The position numbers and the translations under genes were made by a program. 64,000 bases of DNA from an uncultured Neptuniibacter sp. (GTDB lineage Bacteria > Pseudomonadota > Gammaproteobacteria > Pseudomonadales > Balneatricaceae): contig NZ_CANMIR010000004.1 in assembly GCF_947498015.1 (NCBI RefSeq), positions 248,001-312,000 of the forward strand, given 5' to 3'. Below the pieces are notes generated by a model that ran no database searches, was not told the origin of the DNA, and was given only the letters and a program-made list of their open reading frames with translations. Position 1 is the stretch's first letter; the number at the start of each line of letters is the position of its first letter. Shown one piece after another: positions 34,614-44,274 of this stretch.

Positions 34614-35156
34614 TCATTTTTTTCTGAACAGGAAAAGAAACATTGAATACCCTAAAAGGCATACAAAGAAACAGGTTAAAAAGCCGTATATGATTGAATG
34701 AATATAAAAAGCACTAGCCCTGCGTTCTTTCTCTTTGATATAGCGTTTCCTCACATCACTAAATGCTTCGCCATTATGTGTAAAGCCCACTATGGATCTA
34801 TAACCGAGCGCATAATCTGAAGCTCTACTATAGAACCAGTAAATATTTATGTTTCTATCCTCAAAGTCCTTTTTTACTATTTCTTCAAGAGCTTTTCTGT
34901 CAGGGAGCCTCATATATTTTAATGGCTCACCATCGCCATATGAATAACCCCGAATCCCTTCTCTAGCATCCTTCCCGATAGCATACGCTATTTTATCTAC
35001 CCTAAACTTATCTTGATTAAGCTCTTCAAACCTCTCGGGATACATGAAATAACCATCTGCGACTATCATCATAGGTAAATAAATCAATATGAGAGCTGGA
35101 AGAACGGCCTTAGGATACCGATAAAGGATTTCACCTAATGCAGAAAGAAAGTTCAC
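34614..35156 (-). CDS. Unknown two-span membrane protein
   Basis: 180 residues with a membrane segment near the N terminus (AVLPALILIYLPMMIVADGYF), a soluble middle of about 110 residues rich in charged and aromatic residues, and a C-terminal segment (SIIYGFLTCFFVCLLGYSMFLFLF). I do not recognise a family. The GTG start has AAGGAG nine bases upstream. Base composition is more AT-rich than the neighbours, with many ATA and TTT codons, which suggests acquisition. It stands alone. Confidence 0.65.
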   Translation of the reverse strand: MNFLSALGEILYRYPKAVLPALILIYLPMMIVADGYFMYPERFEELNQDKFRVDKIAYAIGKDAREGIRGYSYGDGEPLKYMRLPDRKALEEIVKKDFEDRNINIYWFYSRASDYALGYRSIVGFTHNGEAFSDVRKRYIKEKERRASAFYIHSIIYGFLTCFFVCLLGYSMFLFLFRKK

Positions 35157-35537
35157 CTTATTAAGCTCCTTTCATGTAAAGCAGAGCACGTAAATCGAAG
35201 ATGATTAGGCTTTTTGGCTGACTCATCACATGACTCCCTTCATGCTGTATTCCAGTTAAGATATGAGCAAGTACTGAGAGGCTATCATGTCTTTTTTGAA
35301 ATGTCTGTTACTGGCACGGAGCAGTCATCTGTAGCCCCTCCGTGCTTACTCAAGTCAGCCTGCCGACACGGAATAGACCTCATAAGCCTACCCTAGCCTA
35401 TTCGAAGTCCTCTACCGATCCATTGCGGACATGATTGTGCGAGTGATAGCTGCCATTGTGGTGCTCGAAGCAGACATTTACTCCGCATGTCGGAATGGTA
35501 TTTCTATAGGGTTTTCTGACTCTGTTACAATCTTGCT
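35157..35537. other. Intergenic region with an inverted repeat
   Basis: These 381 bases separate two divergent genes. An 8-bp inverted repeat GCACGGAG / CTCCGTGC lies at 35314-35321 and 35338-35345, with further partial copies of the motif nearby. A 60-codon ORF at 35214-35396 has no good ribosome site and I do not accept it. TACAAT at 35526-35531 could be the -10 of the AraC gene. Confidence 0.45.
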
Positions 35538-36269
35538 ATGAAGAACTCAAACCTAAAGCTAGAGCTTCGTAGTTACAGTTCTGAAAATCATACCCATCAT
35601 CATGATTTTCACCAGCTAGTACTTCCGGTAGCAGGAGAGTTATCCATGAATGTGGATAAACAGGAGGGGCTCGTATGCTCACAGCAAGTTGCTGTTGTTG
35701 CCGCCGGTCAAGAGCATGGATTTTCTGCTAATGACAAAAATATCTTTATTGTGGCAGATGTGCCGGAAGCATTAGCTCCAGACTTAGAACGCCTTCCTGC
35801 ATTCATATCGATAGATCCTGCATTAACTCAATACGTCTTTTTTTTGCATCAACAGCTGATTACAGACTCATGTAGTCAAACTAGCGAAAGACAGATGCTG
35901 TTACTACTGATCCAGCTACTACAAGAACGTTATGGTGAAGAGTTACGACTAGATCGTCGCATAGAGGCTACTCGGACATACCTTGATCAACACTACTGTA
36001 AACCAGTTTCTCTTGCACAATTATCGATTATCGCAAATCTAAGTTCTCGACAGTTAAGTGAGCTTTTTAAGCGTCAATTGGGTATGACTCCACAACAATA
36101 CTTAACTGAAAAACGGATGCAGAAAGCTTGGCAATTGCTGGAAAGTTCAGCTTTGAGCGTGCAACAAATTGCTGATCAAGTCGGCTATCAAAATCTGGCG
36201 AGTTTTAGTGATAGGTTCCGTAAGCACTTCGGTCACTCACCCAGTTATTTCCGCAAGATTGGCAAATAA
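35538..36269 (+). CDS. AraC-family transcriptional regulator
   Basis: 243 residues: an N-terminal cupin-like sensor (HTHHHDFHQLVLPVAGE) and a C-terminal double helix-turn-helix (VSLAQLSIIANLSSRQLSELFKRQLGMTPQQYL, then SVQQIADQVGYQNLASFSDRFRKHFGHSP). No Shine-Dalgarno is visible. The TACAAT box ends seven bases before the ATG, so the mRNA may be leaderless. The EamA exporter gene follows after 83 bp on the same strand and is the likely target. Codon use leans to A/T, like its neighbours. Confidence 0.92.
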   Translation: MKNSNLKLELRSYSSENHTHHHDFHQLVLPVAGELSMNVDKQEGLVCSQQVAVVAAGQEHGFSANDKNIFIVADVPEALAPDLERLPAFISIDPALTQYVFFLHQQLITDSCSQTSERQMLLLLIQLLQERYGEELRLDRRIEATRTYLDQHYCKPVSLAQLSIIANLSSRQLSELFKRQLGMTPQQYLTEKRMQKAWQLLESSALSVQQIADQVGYQNLASFSDRFRKHFGHSPSYFRKIGK

Positions 36270-36352
36270 TTCCGCTGTATATCAAAAGATCATCTCTCCT
36301 CACCCTCATACACTTAGGTTTCATCTAACTAAGTACCAGTTGAGGGGAGTTT

Positions 36353-37240
36353 ATGTCTCGGTTACATAGGGCAACTTTTATCGGGTCGTTATCCATCGTA
36401 CTTTGGGGCGCGTTAGCTTTACTTACGAAACTGACCGACGGACGTATTCCAGCCTTTCAGCTAATGGCGATGACTTTTAGTGTTGCATTTTGCCTCATGG
36501 CCCTGCGCTGGTTACAGCAAGGACATTTGGGATTAAGGTATTTACGGCAACCTCCTGTTGCTTGGATATTAGGTGTGGGGGGGTACTTTGGATACCATTT
36601 TTGCTATTTCATGGCGATGAGCAAGGCTCCTGCCGTAGAAGTTAGTTTGCTAGCTTATCTGTGGCCTTTGCTAATCGTTTTATTCGCTGCTCTTTTACCG
36701 CAAGAAAAGTTTAAGGTTCAGCATACAATAGGAGCACTCATTGCGCTTTTAGGTTGTTGGGTATTGATCAGTAAAGATGGTGCGAACTTTAGCTCTGAAT
36801 ATCTATATGGTTATCTTTTAGCACTTGCTTGCGCTTTTATATGGTCGACCTATTCAGTAGCCAGCAGGTTATTGAGTGCGGTACCTACAGATGCTGTGGG
36901 TTGGTTCTGTGCTGTTACTGCTTTGTTGGCGACTATCTGTCACCTTTGGTGGGAGCAGACGATTTGGCCTCTTGATCTCCGACAGTGGATCGGTGTTTTA
37001 GGGCTAGGTTTAGGGCCAGTGGGTATAGCATTTTTTACTTGGGACTACGGTGTAAAGCATGGCAATCTCCAACTATTAGGTACGCTTGCTTATGCCGCAC
37101 CATTAATCTCTATCTTACTTCTAGTGGCTGCTGGAGAAGCCGAAGCAAGCTGGGAAATCGCTTTGGCATGTATAGCTATTGTTAGCGGATCAGCATTGGC
37201 AGGGATAACCAGAAAGCAGAACGTATCAGGAAAAGCTTAA
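36353..37240 (+). CDS. EamA-family (YddG-like) exporter
   Basis: 295 residues with ten predicted membrane helices in two EamA repeats. FIGSLSIVLWGALALLTKLTDG, GYFGYHFCYFMAMSKAPAVEVSLLAYLWPLLIVLFAALL and GPVGIAFFTWDYGVKHGNLQLLGTLAYAAPLIS resemble YddG, an exporter of aromatic amino acids. GGGGAG lies six bases before the ATG. It is probably controlled by the AraC regulator just upstream. The exact substrate is not certain. Confidence 0.88.
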   Translation: MSRLHRATFIGSLSIVLWGALALLTKLTDGRIPAFQLMAMTFSVAFCLMALRWLQQGHLGLRYLRQPPVAWILGVGGYFGYHFCYFMAMSKAPAVEVSLLAYLWPLLIVLFAALLPQEKFKVQHTIGALIALLGCWVLISKDGANFSSEYLYGYLLALACAFIWSTYSVASRLLSAVPTDAVGWFCAVTALLATICHLWWEQTIWPLDLRQWIGVLGLGLGPVGIAFFTWDYGVKHGNLQLLGTLAYAAPLISILLLVAAGEAEASWEIALACIAIVSGSALAGITRKQNVSGKA

Positions 37241-37397
37241 TGCCCGCACTGGGTAGTTAGCCGAACTATTTGCTATGCCAGCTTATGGCACCTAGCTGCC
37301 GTTCTTTGAATTCTACACCGAGTGCGCTTTGTGCCGTTAGCTGCCCCTTCTTTAGGTAGGCTAGTGGCACAAAGTTAAAGCTTTTACCCTGATCTAA

Positions 37398-37703
37398 TCA
37401 GAATTTGAGAGGGATCGCCTGTTGATCATAGTGAACCGCTGAACTGATACAGGCTTCATCGTGGGGGATTATCTGAACGAGCTCTGCATGGTGAATACCT
37501 GTATCCCGGCAGAGTTCATAGGCTTGTGTGATATTTTTAAATGCGAGTACTTCGCCCCGCCTGTCTTTGAGCAGATCTGTTTTGAGATCGGTCACTTTGC
37601 CATACTGCACTTCAATGACCATTGGGCTGCAGCCTGATTCAATAAATCGGACCTGATTAATCTGAAGTTGCTGTGCAATACTTCTGAAATCTTGGATTGT
37701 CAT
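37398..37703 (-). CDS. DUF6482 family protein
   Basis: The 101 residues from MTIQDFRSIAQQLQ show a DUF6482-like pattern: VRFIESGCSPMVIEVQYG, the middle DRRGEVLAFKNITQAYELC, and a tail HHAELVQIIPHDEAC. Function unknown. GGAGG five bases before the ATG at 37703 makes this start better than the one 33 bases upstream. It is alone, beside another uncharacterised gene on the same strand. Confidence 0.7.
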   Translation of the reverse strand: MTIQDFRSIAQQLQINQVRFIESGCSPMVIEVQYGKVTDLKTDLLKDRRGEVLAFKNITQAYELCRDTGIHHAELVQIIPHDEACISSAVHYDQQAIPLKF

Positions 37704-37801
37704 GTTGCCTCCGCTGTAGCTGTCATTTGTATCCAACTATTAGCAATTACGCAGAGGCAACCATCTCAGATCAATTCTATCAGTGTACCGCTATGGGTTT
37801 C

Positions 37802-38290
37802 TTAGAAAAGATCGGGAAATGGAAAGTCATCACACATCATGCGGGGATGTTTGGTTACCTTGATTGCATGCTCTATATCAGAGCCTTCTCGCATCGCATT
37901 GATCAGCAGTGTTAAGACAAAGGTGATGGAGTAGTACTCGATATCATCCGTTAGAAACGGGAGCTGGATATCATCATGAGCTTGTTTGCTCAGACGGGCA
38001 GCGAGCTGAGCCGCTTCACTATCATCAAAGCCTTCATCAAGGTTATGTATCAGCTCATAGATCTCATTAGGAAGCAGTTCATAGAGATAGGTATCAATTT
38101 TTAAAACCACTTTCACCAGGACATTGTGCTCTTTCTTTTCATTCAGGAAAGGCAGGCTAACTTTTTCTGATAAGCGTTGAGCGATTGCGATAGCTTCTTT
38201 ATGGCTCAGAAGTCTACGGGCGGTACGTTTGGCAAAAAACTCTTTAACCAGCGTGTTGTACAGACTTTCCGATAGTGAGATACGAGCCAT
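37802..38290 (-). CDS. Unknown 162-residue helical protein
   Basis: Not recognised. It begins MARISLSESLYNTLVKEFFAKRT and is mostly predicted helix, with acidic patches (HNLDEGFDDSEAAQLAARLSKQ) and the ending CDDFPFPDLF. No signal, membrane segment or metal motif is visible. It runs with the DUF6482 gene, 98 bp apart, and probably has its own promoter in the 239-bp gap before the chemoreceptor gene. I see nothing else in that gap. Confidence 0.6.
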   Translation of the reverse strand: MARISLSESLYNTLVKEFFAKRTARRLLSHKEAIAIAQRLSEKVSLPFLNEKKEHNVLVKVVLKIDTYLYELLPNEIYELIHNLDEGFDDSEAAQLAARLSKQAHDDIQLPFLTDDIEYYSITFVLTLLINAMREGSDIEHAIKVTKHPRMMCDDFPFPDLF

Positions 38291-38529
38291 TGCGATTCCT
38301 TAATATCCGATTGGCGAACGAAGTATCACGATTTTAGGTCAGTTTGCCTGCAGAGGGTAGTGCGAAGATCATCAGAGATTAAGACACTGTTGATAAAGAC
38401 CGGGTTATCTTCTCCTAAAGTACTGAATTACGACAAAATCATTAAATATTCGATAGTTAACTAATGAAACGATTTCTGAGTCCAGTTAATATGTGCACAA
38501 CTTAACCACTATTAGGGAGGCAGTTCTGG

Positions 38530-39618
38530 ATGTTCTTCTCAGGGAAACTAAATCTGCAGATTAAAGAGTTACAGGGAGAGATCGATACTCTGCAGTTAAA
38601 TAATGCTCAGCTGGTTGCGGAAAACCAGGAGCTAACCCGTCGCTGTTATGAGAAGGAAGACACACAGCAGAATAATGCCAGTGATCAAGAAGCGATCTGT
38701 GCATCTTGGGTAAAAGGTGGTCAACTGGTTTCTCAGGTTAGAGAGACGATTGCTCAGGCAGCCTCTAATCTGGATTCAGAAAAACAGAGCCTGGAGGACT
38801 CTCTATCAATCTTTGATGAGACGCGACAGGCAGTAGAAACGATTCTGGATCGCGTTAATGTGATTCAGGTTAGAGCACAGGATGGCAACCAGCAGGTTAA
38901 GGGGTTGTTGAGTGTGACTGAGCAGATTGAAAAATTTGTGGGCGTTATCCGTGATATCTCTGATCAGACCAATCTGCTTGCATTGAATGCGGCTATTGAA
39001 GCGGCACGTGCGGGTGAATCCGGTCGAGGGTTTGCGGTTGTTGCTGATGAAGTGAGAAATTTGGCACGTAAAGCCAATGAAGCCAGTGATGAGATTGCAA
39101 ATTTAGTGGGCGAGATCAGTTCTCAAACAGCTATCGCATCAGATGATATTGGGCAGGTTGATCTGCTGAGTTCTGAAGTGGTTGCATCGGCAGAACAGAT
39201 TAAAGCCGGTGTTCGTGATGTAGTAGCACTCTCTGACCGTATGAGTACCGTGATTGAGCACAGTGCTGCAGATACGTTTGTAGAAACGGTCAAGCTGGAT
39301 CACGTGAATTGGAAGAACAGTGTTTATGAAGGCATTGTTTCGGGCAATTTAGATAGTATGACGGCGTTGGCGGATCATACCTCCTGCCGTTTAGGTAACT
39401 GGTATTACCATGGTGTTGGCCGTGAAAAATATAGTCATCTTAGCAGCTTCTCAGAGCTGGAGTATCCCCATGAGCAGGTACATACCCACGGTTTAGCAGC
39501 TGTTGAATCTGCGCGTGCAGGGGATCTTCAAGACGCAGCCAAACATCTTTCCGAGATGGAGCGGGCGAGTCTGAAAGTTGCTCAGATCCTTGATCGAATT
39601 AACGCCGATCATAAGTAA
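38530..39618 (+). CDS. Soluble chemoreceptor with C-terminal CZB domain
   Basis: 362 residues without membrane segments. An N-terminal coiled coil ([25 protein letters not shown]) is followed by the methyl-accepting signalling tip ([34 protein letters not shown], about 150-185) and a CZB zinc-binding domain ([38 protein letters not shown], about 255-330) with its His/Cys ligands. CZB chemoreceptors such as TlpD sense zinc or oxidants like hypochlorous acid through the Zn-Cys. It ends 9 bp before the LOG gene. Confidence 0.92.
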   Translation: MFFSGKLNLQIKELQGEIDTLQLNNAQLVAENQELTRRCYEKEDTQQNNASDQEAICASWVKGGQLVSQVRETIAQAASNLDSEKQSLEDSLSIFDETRQAVETILDRVNVIQVRAQDGNQQVKGLLSVTEQIEKFVGVIRDISDQTNLLALNAAIEAARAGESGRGFAVVADEVRNLARKANEASDEIANLVGEISSQTAIASDDIGQVDLLSSEVVASAEQIKAGVRDVVALSDRMSTVIEHSAADTFVETVKLDHVNWKNSVYEGIVSGNLDSMTALADHTSCRLGNWYYHGVGREKYSHLSSFSELEYPHEQVHTHGLAAVESARAGDLQDAAKHLSEMERASLKVAQILDRINADHK

Positions 39619-39627
39619 ACGCTTCTG

Positions 39628-40188
39628 ATGCGATCTGTTGCTGTTTTTTGTGGTTCAAAACCGGGTTTCGACCCGGTTTTTCTTCGTCAGGCCAAACAAT
39701 TAGGTGAATTGCTGGCTGAGCGTGGGATTACTCTCGTTTATGGTGGCGCCCGTTCGGGTCTTATGGGGGCCTTGGCTGACGCTGTTCTTCAGAGAGGGGG
39801 GCTGGTTATCGGTGTTATGCCGGTACAGCTGGAATCCAAGGAGAAGGTTCATCCCGGCTTGACGCAACTGATTGAAGTGCCAGATATGCAAACCCGCAAA
39901 GAGCAGATGATTCAGCTGAGTGATGGTTTTATCGCCCTTCCGGGTGGAACGGGCACTTTAGATGAGATCTTTGAAGTGATCACGCTCTCACAGTTGGGTA
40001 TCCATAAGAAACCTTGCGCGTTTCTTGATGTGGCCGGTTTCTATGATTTGCTCTTCCAATTTATGAAGGGTGGAACCTCTCAAGGGTTTATTCACCCTGA
40101 CTACAATGAGATGTTAATTCGCTCAACAGATAGCTCTGACCTTCTCAATCAGATGGCCTGTTTTCAGCATCCGCACCTTACGAATTAG
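39628..40188 (+). CDS. LOG-family (TIGR00730) Rossmann protein
   Basis: 186 residues with the nucleotide-phosphoribohydrolase motifs LVYGGARSGLMG, MQTRKEQM and LPGGTGTLDEIFE. Members remove the ribose-phosphate from nucleoside 5'-monophosphates, including cytokinin precursors (LOG activity). It is close behind the chemoreceptor (9 bp) and probably cotranscribed. Substrate in bacteria is usually AMP-like. Confidence 0.93.
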   Translation: MRSVAVFCGSKPGFDPVFLRQAKQLGELLAERGITLVYGGARSGLMGALADAVLQRGGLVIGVMPVQLESKEKVHPGLTQLIEVPDMQTRKEQMIQLSDGFIALPGGTGTLDEIFEVITLSQLGIHKKPCAFLDVAGFYDLLFQFMKGGTSQGFIHPDYNEMLIRSTDSSDLLNQMACFQHPHLTN

Positions 40189-40329
40189 CAGATCACACTC
40201 TAAGAAAATCGCCTATATAAGAAATTGATATATTAGTTTAATTGAATATATTGGTGTAACAAGACAGACTAAAGCCTGACATTTTTGACAAGCTACCAGT
40301 CATCGCTGGCAGTATGTAGGAGAGCCGTC

Positions 40330-41640
40330 TTGATTAACACCGTGATCGGTGATGAAGAGTTTATCTCTTTGTTGAATGCCTTCAGCCAACCCGCCGCTAT
40401 CCTGTCTGCGGATTACAAAATCGTTGCCACTAATCAGGCCTATAAAGAACACCATAAGGTTACTGAATCGATTATTGGGCAGTACTGCTATCGTGTGTCA
40501 CACGGTTACCAGCGCCCTTGTGATCAGGAGGGTGAATCCTGCCCCTTAAAGCAGTGCCAATCCTCCGGACTGCGTCAGCGGGTATTTCATCTGCATAATA
40601 CCTGTCACGGTCAAGAGCATGTAGATGTGGAGCTACTACCTCTACCGCAAGGAACAAAAAATCCACAGTTTTATCTGGAAATCATGCATATGGTAAAGGT
40701 GGCTACTGCCCAACCCGAAGGTGAAGGTCTGGTTGGACGATCAGCTATTTTTAACCAGATGCTTTCGCTTATACAGCGTGCTGCACCCAGCGAAATATCT
40801 GTACTGCTGCAGGGGGAGTCCGGAACGGGTAAAGAGTTAGTGGCCAAGGCGCTGCACACAGCCAGTAGACGATCTCAGTCACCCTTTGTCACCGTTGAGT
40901 GTTCTGGCTTAAGTGAAACCCTGTTTGAGAGTGAGATGTTTGGACATGAGAAGGGGGCATTCACGGGAGCAATCAATAAAAAAGAGGGGCTTGTTGCAGC
41001 TGCAAGAGGGGGAACTCTGTTTCTGGATGAGGTTGGGGATATTCCTCTTTCACTGCAGGTTAAGTTACTGCGCCTTATTGAAACGGGTAGTTACAGGAGC
41101 GTGGGGGGAGTCGAATTGCAGCATGCTGATTTTAGGCTGATCTGCGCTTCTCATCATGATCTGAAAAAGCAGGTAGAGCAGGGCGTATTTCGTCAGGACC
41201 TTTACTATCGCATCAGTAGTTTCCCCATTAAATTACCTTCGTTGAAAGAGCGATCTTCTGACCTGCCAATGTTGACAGAGGTACTCTTGAAGAGGATCCA
41301 GGGCGGAGAGGGGGTGACCGTTTCAGATGAAGCGATGAGTATCCTTCGACGATATGGCTTTCCCGGAAATATCCGTGAGCTACGAAATATTCTGGAGCGT
41401 GCTGTGCTGTTGGCTGACCAGGAGTGCATCCTGCCAGAACACCTGCCTGAGGAGTTGTTGCATTCACAGCCGCTTCCAGCAGAAAGCAATCTGCTTAATG
41501 CGGACCTGATACCTCTCTCAAAACTGGAGGGGGCTTACCTGCAGAAGGTTAAAGAGCATTTTCAGGGCAACAATCGTGAGCTGGCTGAAAGGCTCGGAGT
41601 CAGCGAGCGGACCCTCTATCGCAAGCTACAGCTGCTTTAG
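40330..41640 (+). CDS. PAS-containing sigma-54 activator next to the sox genes
   Basis: 436 residues. An N-terminal PAS domain ([28 protein letters not shown]) contains a Cys-rich insert ([28 protein letters not shown]) that could bind metal or respond to redox. The AAA+ domain follows: Walker [15 protein letters not shown] loop ([13 protein letters not shown]), FLDEVGD and [10 protein letters not shown] Fis-type HTH ([21 protein letters not shown]) ends it. I chose the TTG at 40330 because AGGAG lies seven bases upstream. It lies 165 bp before soxC on the same strand. Control of sox is an inference; no clear -24/-12 site is seen before soxC. Confidence 0.88.
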   Translation: MINTVIGDEEFISLLNAFSQPAAILSADYKIVATNQAYKEHHKVTESIIGQYCYRVSHGYQRPCDQEGESCPLKQCQSSGLRQRVFHLHNTCHGQEHVDVELLPLPQGTKNPQFYLEIMHMVKVATAQPEGEGLVGRSAIFNQMLSLIQRAAPSEISVLLQGESGTGKELVAKALHTASRRSQSPFVTVECSGLSETLFESEMFGHEKGAFTGAINKKEGLVAAARGGTLFLDEVGDIPLSLQVKLLRLIETGSYRSVGGVELQHADFRLICASHHDLKKQVEQGVFRQDLYYRISSFPIKLPSLKERSSDLPMLTEVLLKRIQGGEGVTVSDEAMSILRRYGFPGNIRELRNILERAVLLADQECILPEHLPEELLHSQPLPAESNLLNADLIPLSKLEGAYLQKVKEHFQGNNRELAERLGVSERTLYRKLQLL

Positions 41641-41805
41641 AATGCGTGGGGTTAATTAAGATATTAGTTATGTTTGCATAAGGTAAGCTTAAATTAGCGC
41701 TATACGATGGTCGAATTCTTGTATATTCATTGATAGAATATAGTTATTACTAAAAACAATATAAAGAATAATAAAGCGCTTTTGGTACGCCACGTGGAGG
41801 CATGA

Positions 41806-43140
41806 ATGTCCAAGATCATCAAAGGTCCTAGCACGCGCGAGCTGATGGAGCAGATGGTTCGGGAATCCGAACATCTCTCGATCAATGATCGTCGTGACTT
41901 TTTGCGAAAAGGGGTGGCCGCAGCTGCGGGTATGGCTGCAACAACCATCGCAGGTCAGTCCATTGCGAGCGAGGTAAGTAAAGCTAACCTTCCTCCTAAT
42001 GAACCCGCCTGGGGTAAACAGCTCGGTCACGGTGTGGTCGAGCATCCCTACGGTTCACCTTCACGATTTGAAAAGCATGTTGTCCGCAGAACCGTACCCT
42101 GGTTGACCGCAGATTCTATCGCCTCCATCTCCATGACGCCTCTACAGGATCTGAAAGGCATTATCACCCCCAATGGTCTGGTGTTTGAACGTTATCACGG
42201 CGGCGTCCCTCAGATACCGGCTGAAGAGCATCGATTGATTATTCATGGCCTTGTTGAACGTCCAATTATCTTCACGATGGAAGATTTGATGCGCTTCCCT
42301 TCCGTTTCCGAGATCAAATTTATTGAGTGCCCTGCAAACGGTGGTATGGAGTGGAAGGGTGCTCAGATGGAAGCGCTACAGTTTACGCACGGTATGTTGA
42401 GCTGCTGTGAATGGACCGGCGTTCCTCTACGAGTACTACTTGAGGAAGCAGGGGTTAAACCTGAAGGGAAATGGATTCTGGCAGAGGGTGCTGATGGTTC
42501 CCATATGAGCCGTTCTATCCCGATTGAGAAAGCACTGGATGATACTCTGGTTGTTTATGCACAGAACGGTGAGATGCTGCGCCCTGAACAGGGATACCCA
42601 CTGCGCCTTCTGAACCCGGGCTGGGAAGGTAATACCTCGGTCAAATGGCTTCGTCGCCTGGAGATTGGAGATAAGCCCTGGTACCACCGCGAAGAAACGT
42701 CGAAGTACACCGATCTGATGCCTGATGGTCGAGCGCGTAAATTCACTTTCGTTCAGGAAACAAACTCCGTTATCACAAGTCCTTGCCCTGAAAACCCTCT
42801 CGTTAAGCCTGGTTTCCTTGAGATAGAGGGCTTGGCTTGGACGGGTCGTGGAAAAATTAAACAGGTGGATATCTCTTTTGATGGTGGTGTCAGTTGGGTG
42901 CCTGCAAGCCTGAAGGGCTTGGTACTGGATAAGGCACTGACCCGATTCAGCTTGGTCACTAAGTGGGATGGTCAGCCTTGGCTGCTGCAATCAAGAGCCA
43001 TCGATGAAACAGGCTATGTACAGCCGACACTGGGACAGTTACGTAAAGTACGTGGCGGTAACTCCATCTACCATAAAAACTCGATCCACACCTGGAAAGT
43101 GGCACCTACAGGGGAGGTTACCAATGTTCAAATTACTTGA
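41806..43140 (+). CDS. soxC: Sulfane dehydrogenase molybdenum subunit SoxC
   Basis: SoxC with SoxD oxidises the sulfane sulfur bound to SoxY, so sulfur need not be deposited. The 444 residues have a twin-arginine-type leader (NDRRDFLRKGVAAAAGMAA), the sulfite-oxidase fold with the Mo-binding cysteine (KFIECPANGGMEWKG) and a C-terminal dimerisation domain (LAWTGRGKIKQVDISFDGGVSW). The ribosome site GTGGAGG precedes the ATG. It is the first gene of the sox operon and overlaps soxD by 17 bases. Confidence 0.95.
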   Translation: MSKIIKGPSTRELMEQMVRESEHLSINDRRDFLRKGVAAAAGMAATTIAGQSIASEVSKANLPPNEPAWGKQLGHGVVEHPYGSPSRFEKHVVRRTVPWLTADSIASISMTPLQDLKGIITPNGLVFERYHGGVPQIPAEEHRLIIHGLVERPIIFTMEDLMRFPSVSEIKFIECPANGGMEWKGAQMEALQFTHGMLSCCEWTGVPLRVLLEEAGVKPEGKWILAEGADGSHMSRSIPIEKALDDTLVVYAQNGEMLRPEQGYPLRLLNPGWEGNTSVKWLRRLEIGDKPWYHREETSKYTDLMPDGRARKFTFVQETNSVITSPCPENPLVKPGFLEIEGLAWTGRGKIKQVDISFDGGVSWVPASLKGLVLDKALTRFSLVTKWDGQPWLLQSRAIDETGYVQPTLGQLRKVRGGNSIYHKNSIHTWKVAPTGEVTNVQIT

Positions 43141-44164
43141 TAACAAACTTAAGAACTCCCTGCTAGCCGTTGCTATCGGTGCGACTCTTTCTCTGTCTGG
43201 CATAGCTCAGGCTGGAAAATATGGGATCGGTGAAACCGCAACAGCAAAAGAGATCGCGGGTTGGGATATCGATATTCGTCCAGACGGTAAAGGGCTACCT
43301 GAAGGTCAGGGGACAGTAGAGGCAGGTGAAGAGCAGTACGAAGCCTTGTGTGCAACCTGTCACGGTCTGTTTGGTGAAGGTGAAGGTCGCTGGCCTGTTC
43401 TGGCGGGTGGTGAAGGTACGTTAACCGAGGAGCGCCCTACTAAGACTGTAGGTTCCTATTGGCCATACGCTTCTACACTCTACGATTATATTCGTCGTGC
43501 GATGCCATTTACTGCACCCCGTTCTCTGTCAGATCAGCAAGTGTATGATATTACAGCGTATGTTTTATATCTGAATGAGATCATTGATGAAGAGTTTGTG
43601 CTGACAAAAGATAACCTGGCACAGATTGAGATGCCGAATCAGGCGAATTTCTTTGTCGATCCCCGTCCTGATGTAAAAAATACCCGCTGCATGAAAAACT
43701 GTGCTGATCCGGACAAACTCCAAATTGCCGGAACATTGCGAGGTATCACTCCGGTAGGACATTTTGTCGAAGGTGCGGATGCACCGGCTGCCTCTCACGA
43801 TGCTCAGATGGAGCAGGAGCAGCATAAGGAGAAAGCGCGTAAGGCAACACTGAAAGGTGAGTCGCTGGCTGCGCATAGTTCATCTGGGGCCGTCACACTC
43901 TCGGCTACCGCTGAGGCGGGCAAACCGACTTACGAGGGCGCTTGTAAGGTATGTCATGGTTCAGGACTGACAGGGTCTCCTAAATTTGGTGAGCCTGATG
44001 CTTGGACTGATCGTATCAAACAGGGCATGCCTGTACTGGTAGACCACGCAATTAAAGGATTTACTGGTGATACGGGTGTGATGCCGCCAAAAGGTGGACG
44101 TGTAGACCTTAGTGATAAGCAGGTTGAAGAAGCTGTGGCATACATGGTTGAATCTAGTCGCTAA
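43124..44164 (+). CDS. soxD: Diheme cytochrome c SoxD
   Basis: SoxD is the electron-accepting partner of SoxC. 346 residues: signal peptide (AVAIGATLSLSGIAQA), one c-type haem site CATCHGLFGEGEG with a downstream Met (RAMPFTAPRSLSDQQVYDITAYVLYLN), a linker, and a second haem site CKVCHGSGLTGSP with MPPKGGRVDLSDKQVEEAVAYM. The ATG is fixed by GGGGAGG and overlaps soxC. The frame opens earlier, but that extension is only the shadow of soxC. Confidence 0.95.
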   Translation: MFKLLDNKLKNSLLAVAIGATLSLSGIAQAGKYGIGETATAKEIAGWDIDIRPDGKGLPEGQGTVEAGEEQYEALCATCHGLFGEGEGRWPVLAGGEGTLTEERPTKTVGSYWPYASTLYDYIRRAMPFTAPRSLSDQQVYDITAYVLYLNEIIDEEFVLTKDNLAQIEMPNQANFFVDPRPDVKNTRCMKNCADPDKLQIAGTLRGITPVGHFVEGADAPAASHDAQMEQEQHKEKARKATLKGESLAAHSSSGAVTLSATAEAGKPTYEGACKVCHGSGLTGSPKFGEPDAWTDRIKQGMPVLVDHAIKGFTGDTGVMPPKGGRVDLSDKQVEEAVAYMVESSR

Positions 44165-44274
44165 AATTTATTAGTATATAAGATTTGGTTATAAATTGGG
44201 CGATATACAACCCGTTCAGGGATTTTGATAACAATAAAAATACTGTCACTAGACAGAACTCCGGAGGAGAAACA

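Noticed and set aside
35214-35396. 60-codon ORF between the membrane protein and AraC genes
   Set aside because: No ribosome site, odd composition and no recognisable feature.
37241-37397. Integron attC-like site after the EamA gene
   Set aside because: GTTAGC motifs are present but do not fit the GTTRRRY/RYYYAAC core pairing, and no integrase is present. I see no gene in this gap.
41641-41805. Sigma-54 promoter before soxC
   Set aside because: No TGGC-N8-TTGC-like pair with GG and GC at the correct spacing was found, despite the adjacent sigma-54 activator.
42968-43123. N-terminal extension of SoxD
   Set aside because: The segment is the shadow of soxC; signal peptide and ribosome site place the start at 43124.
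44165-44274. Internal promoter between soxD and soxX
   Set aside because: AT-rich and possible, but no hexamer pair with good spacing could be defined.
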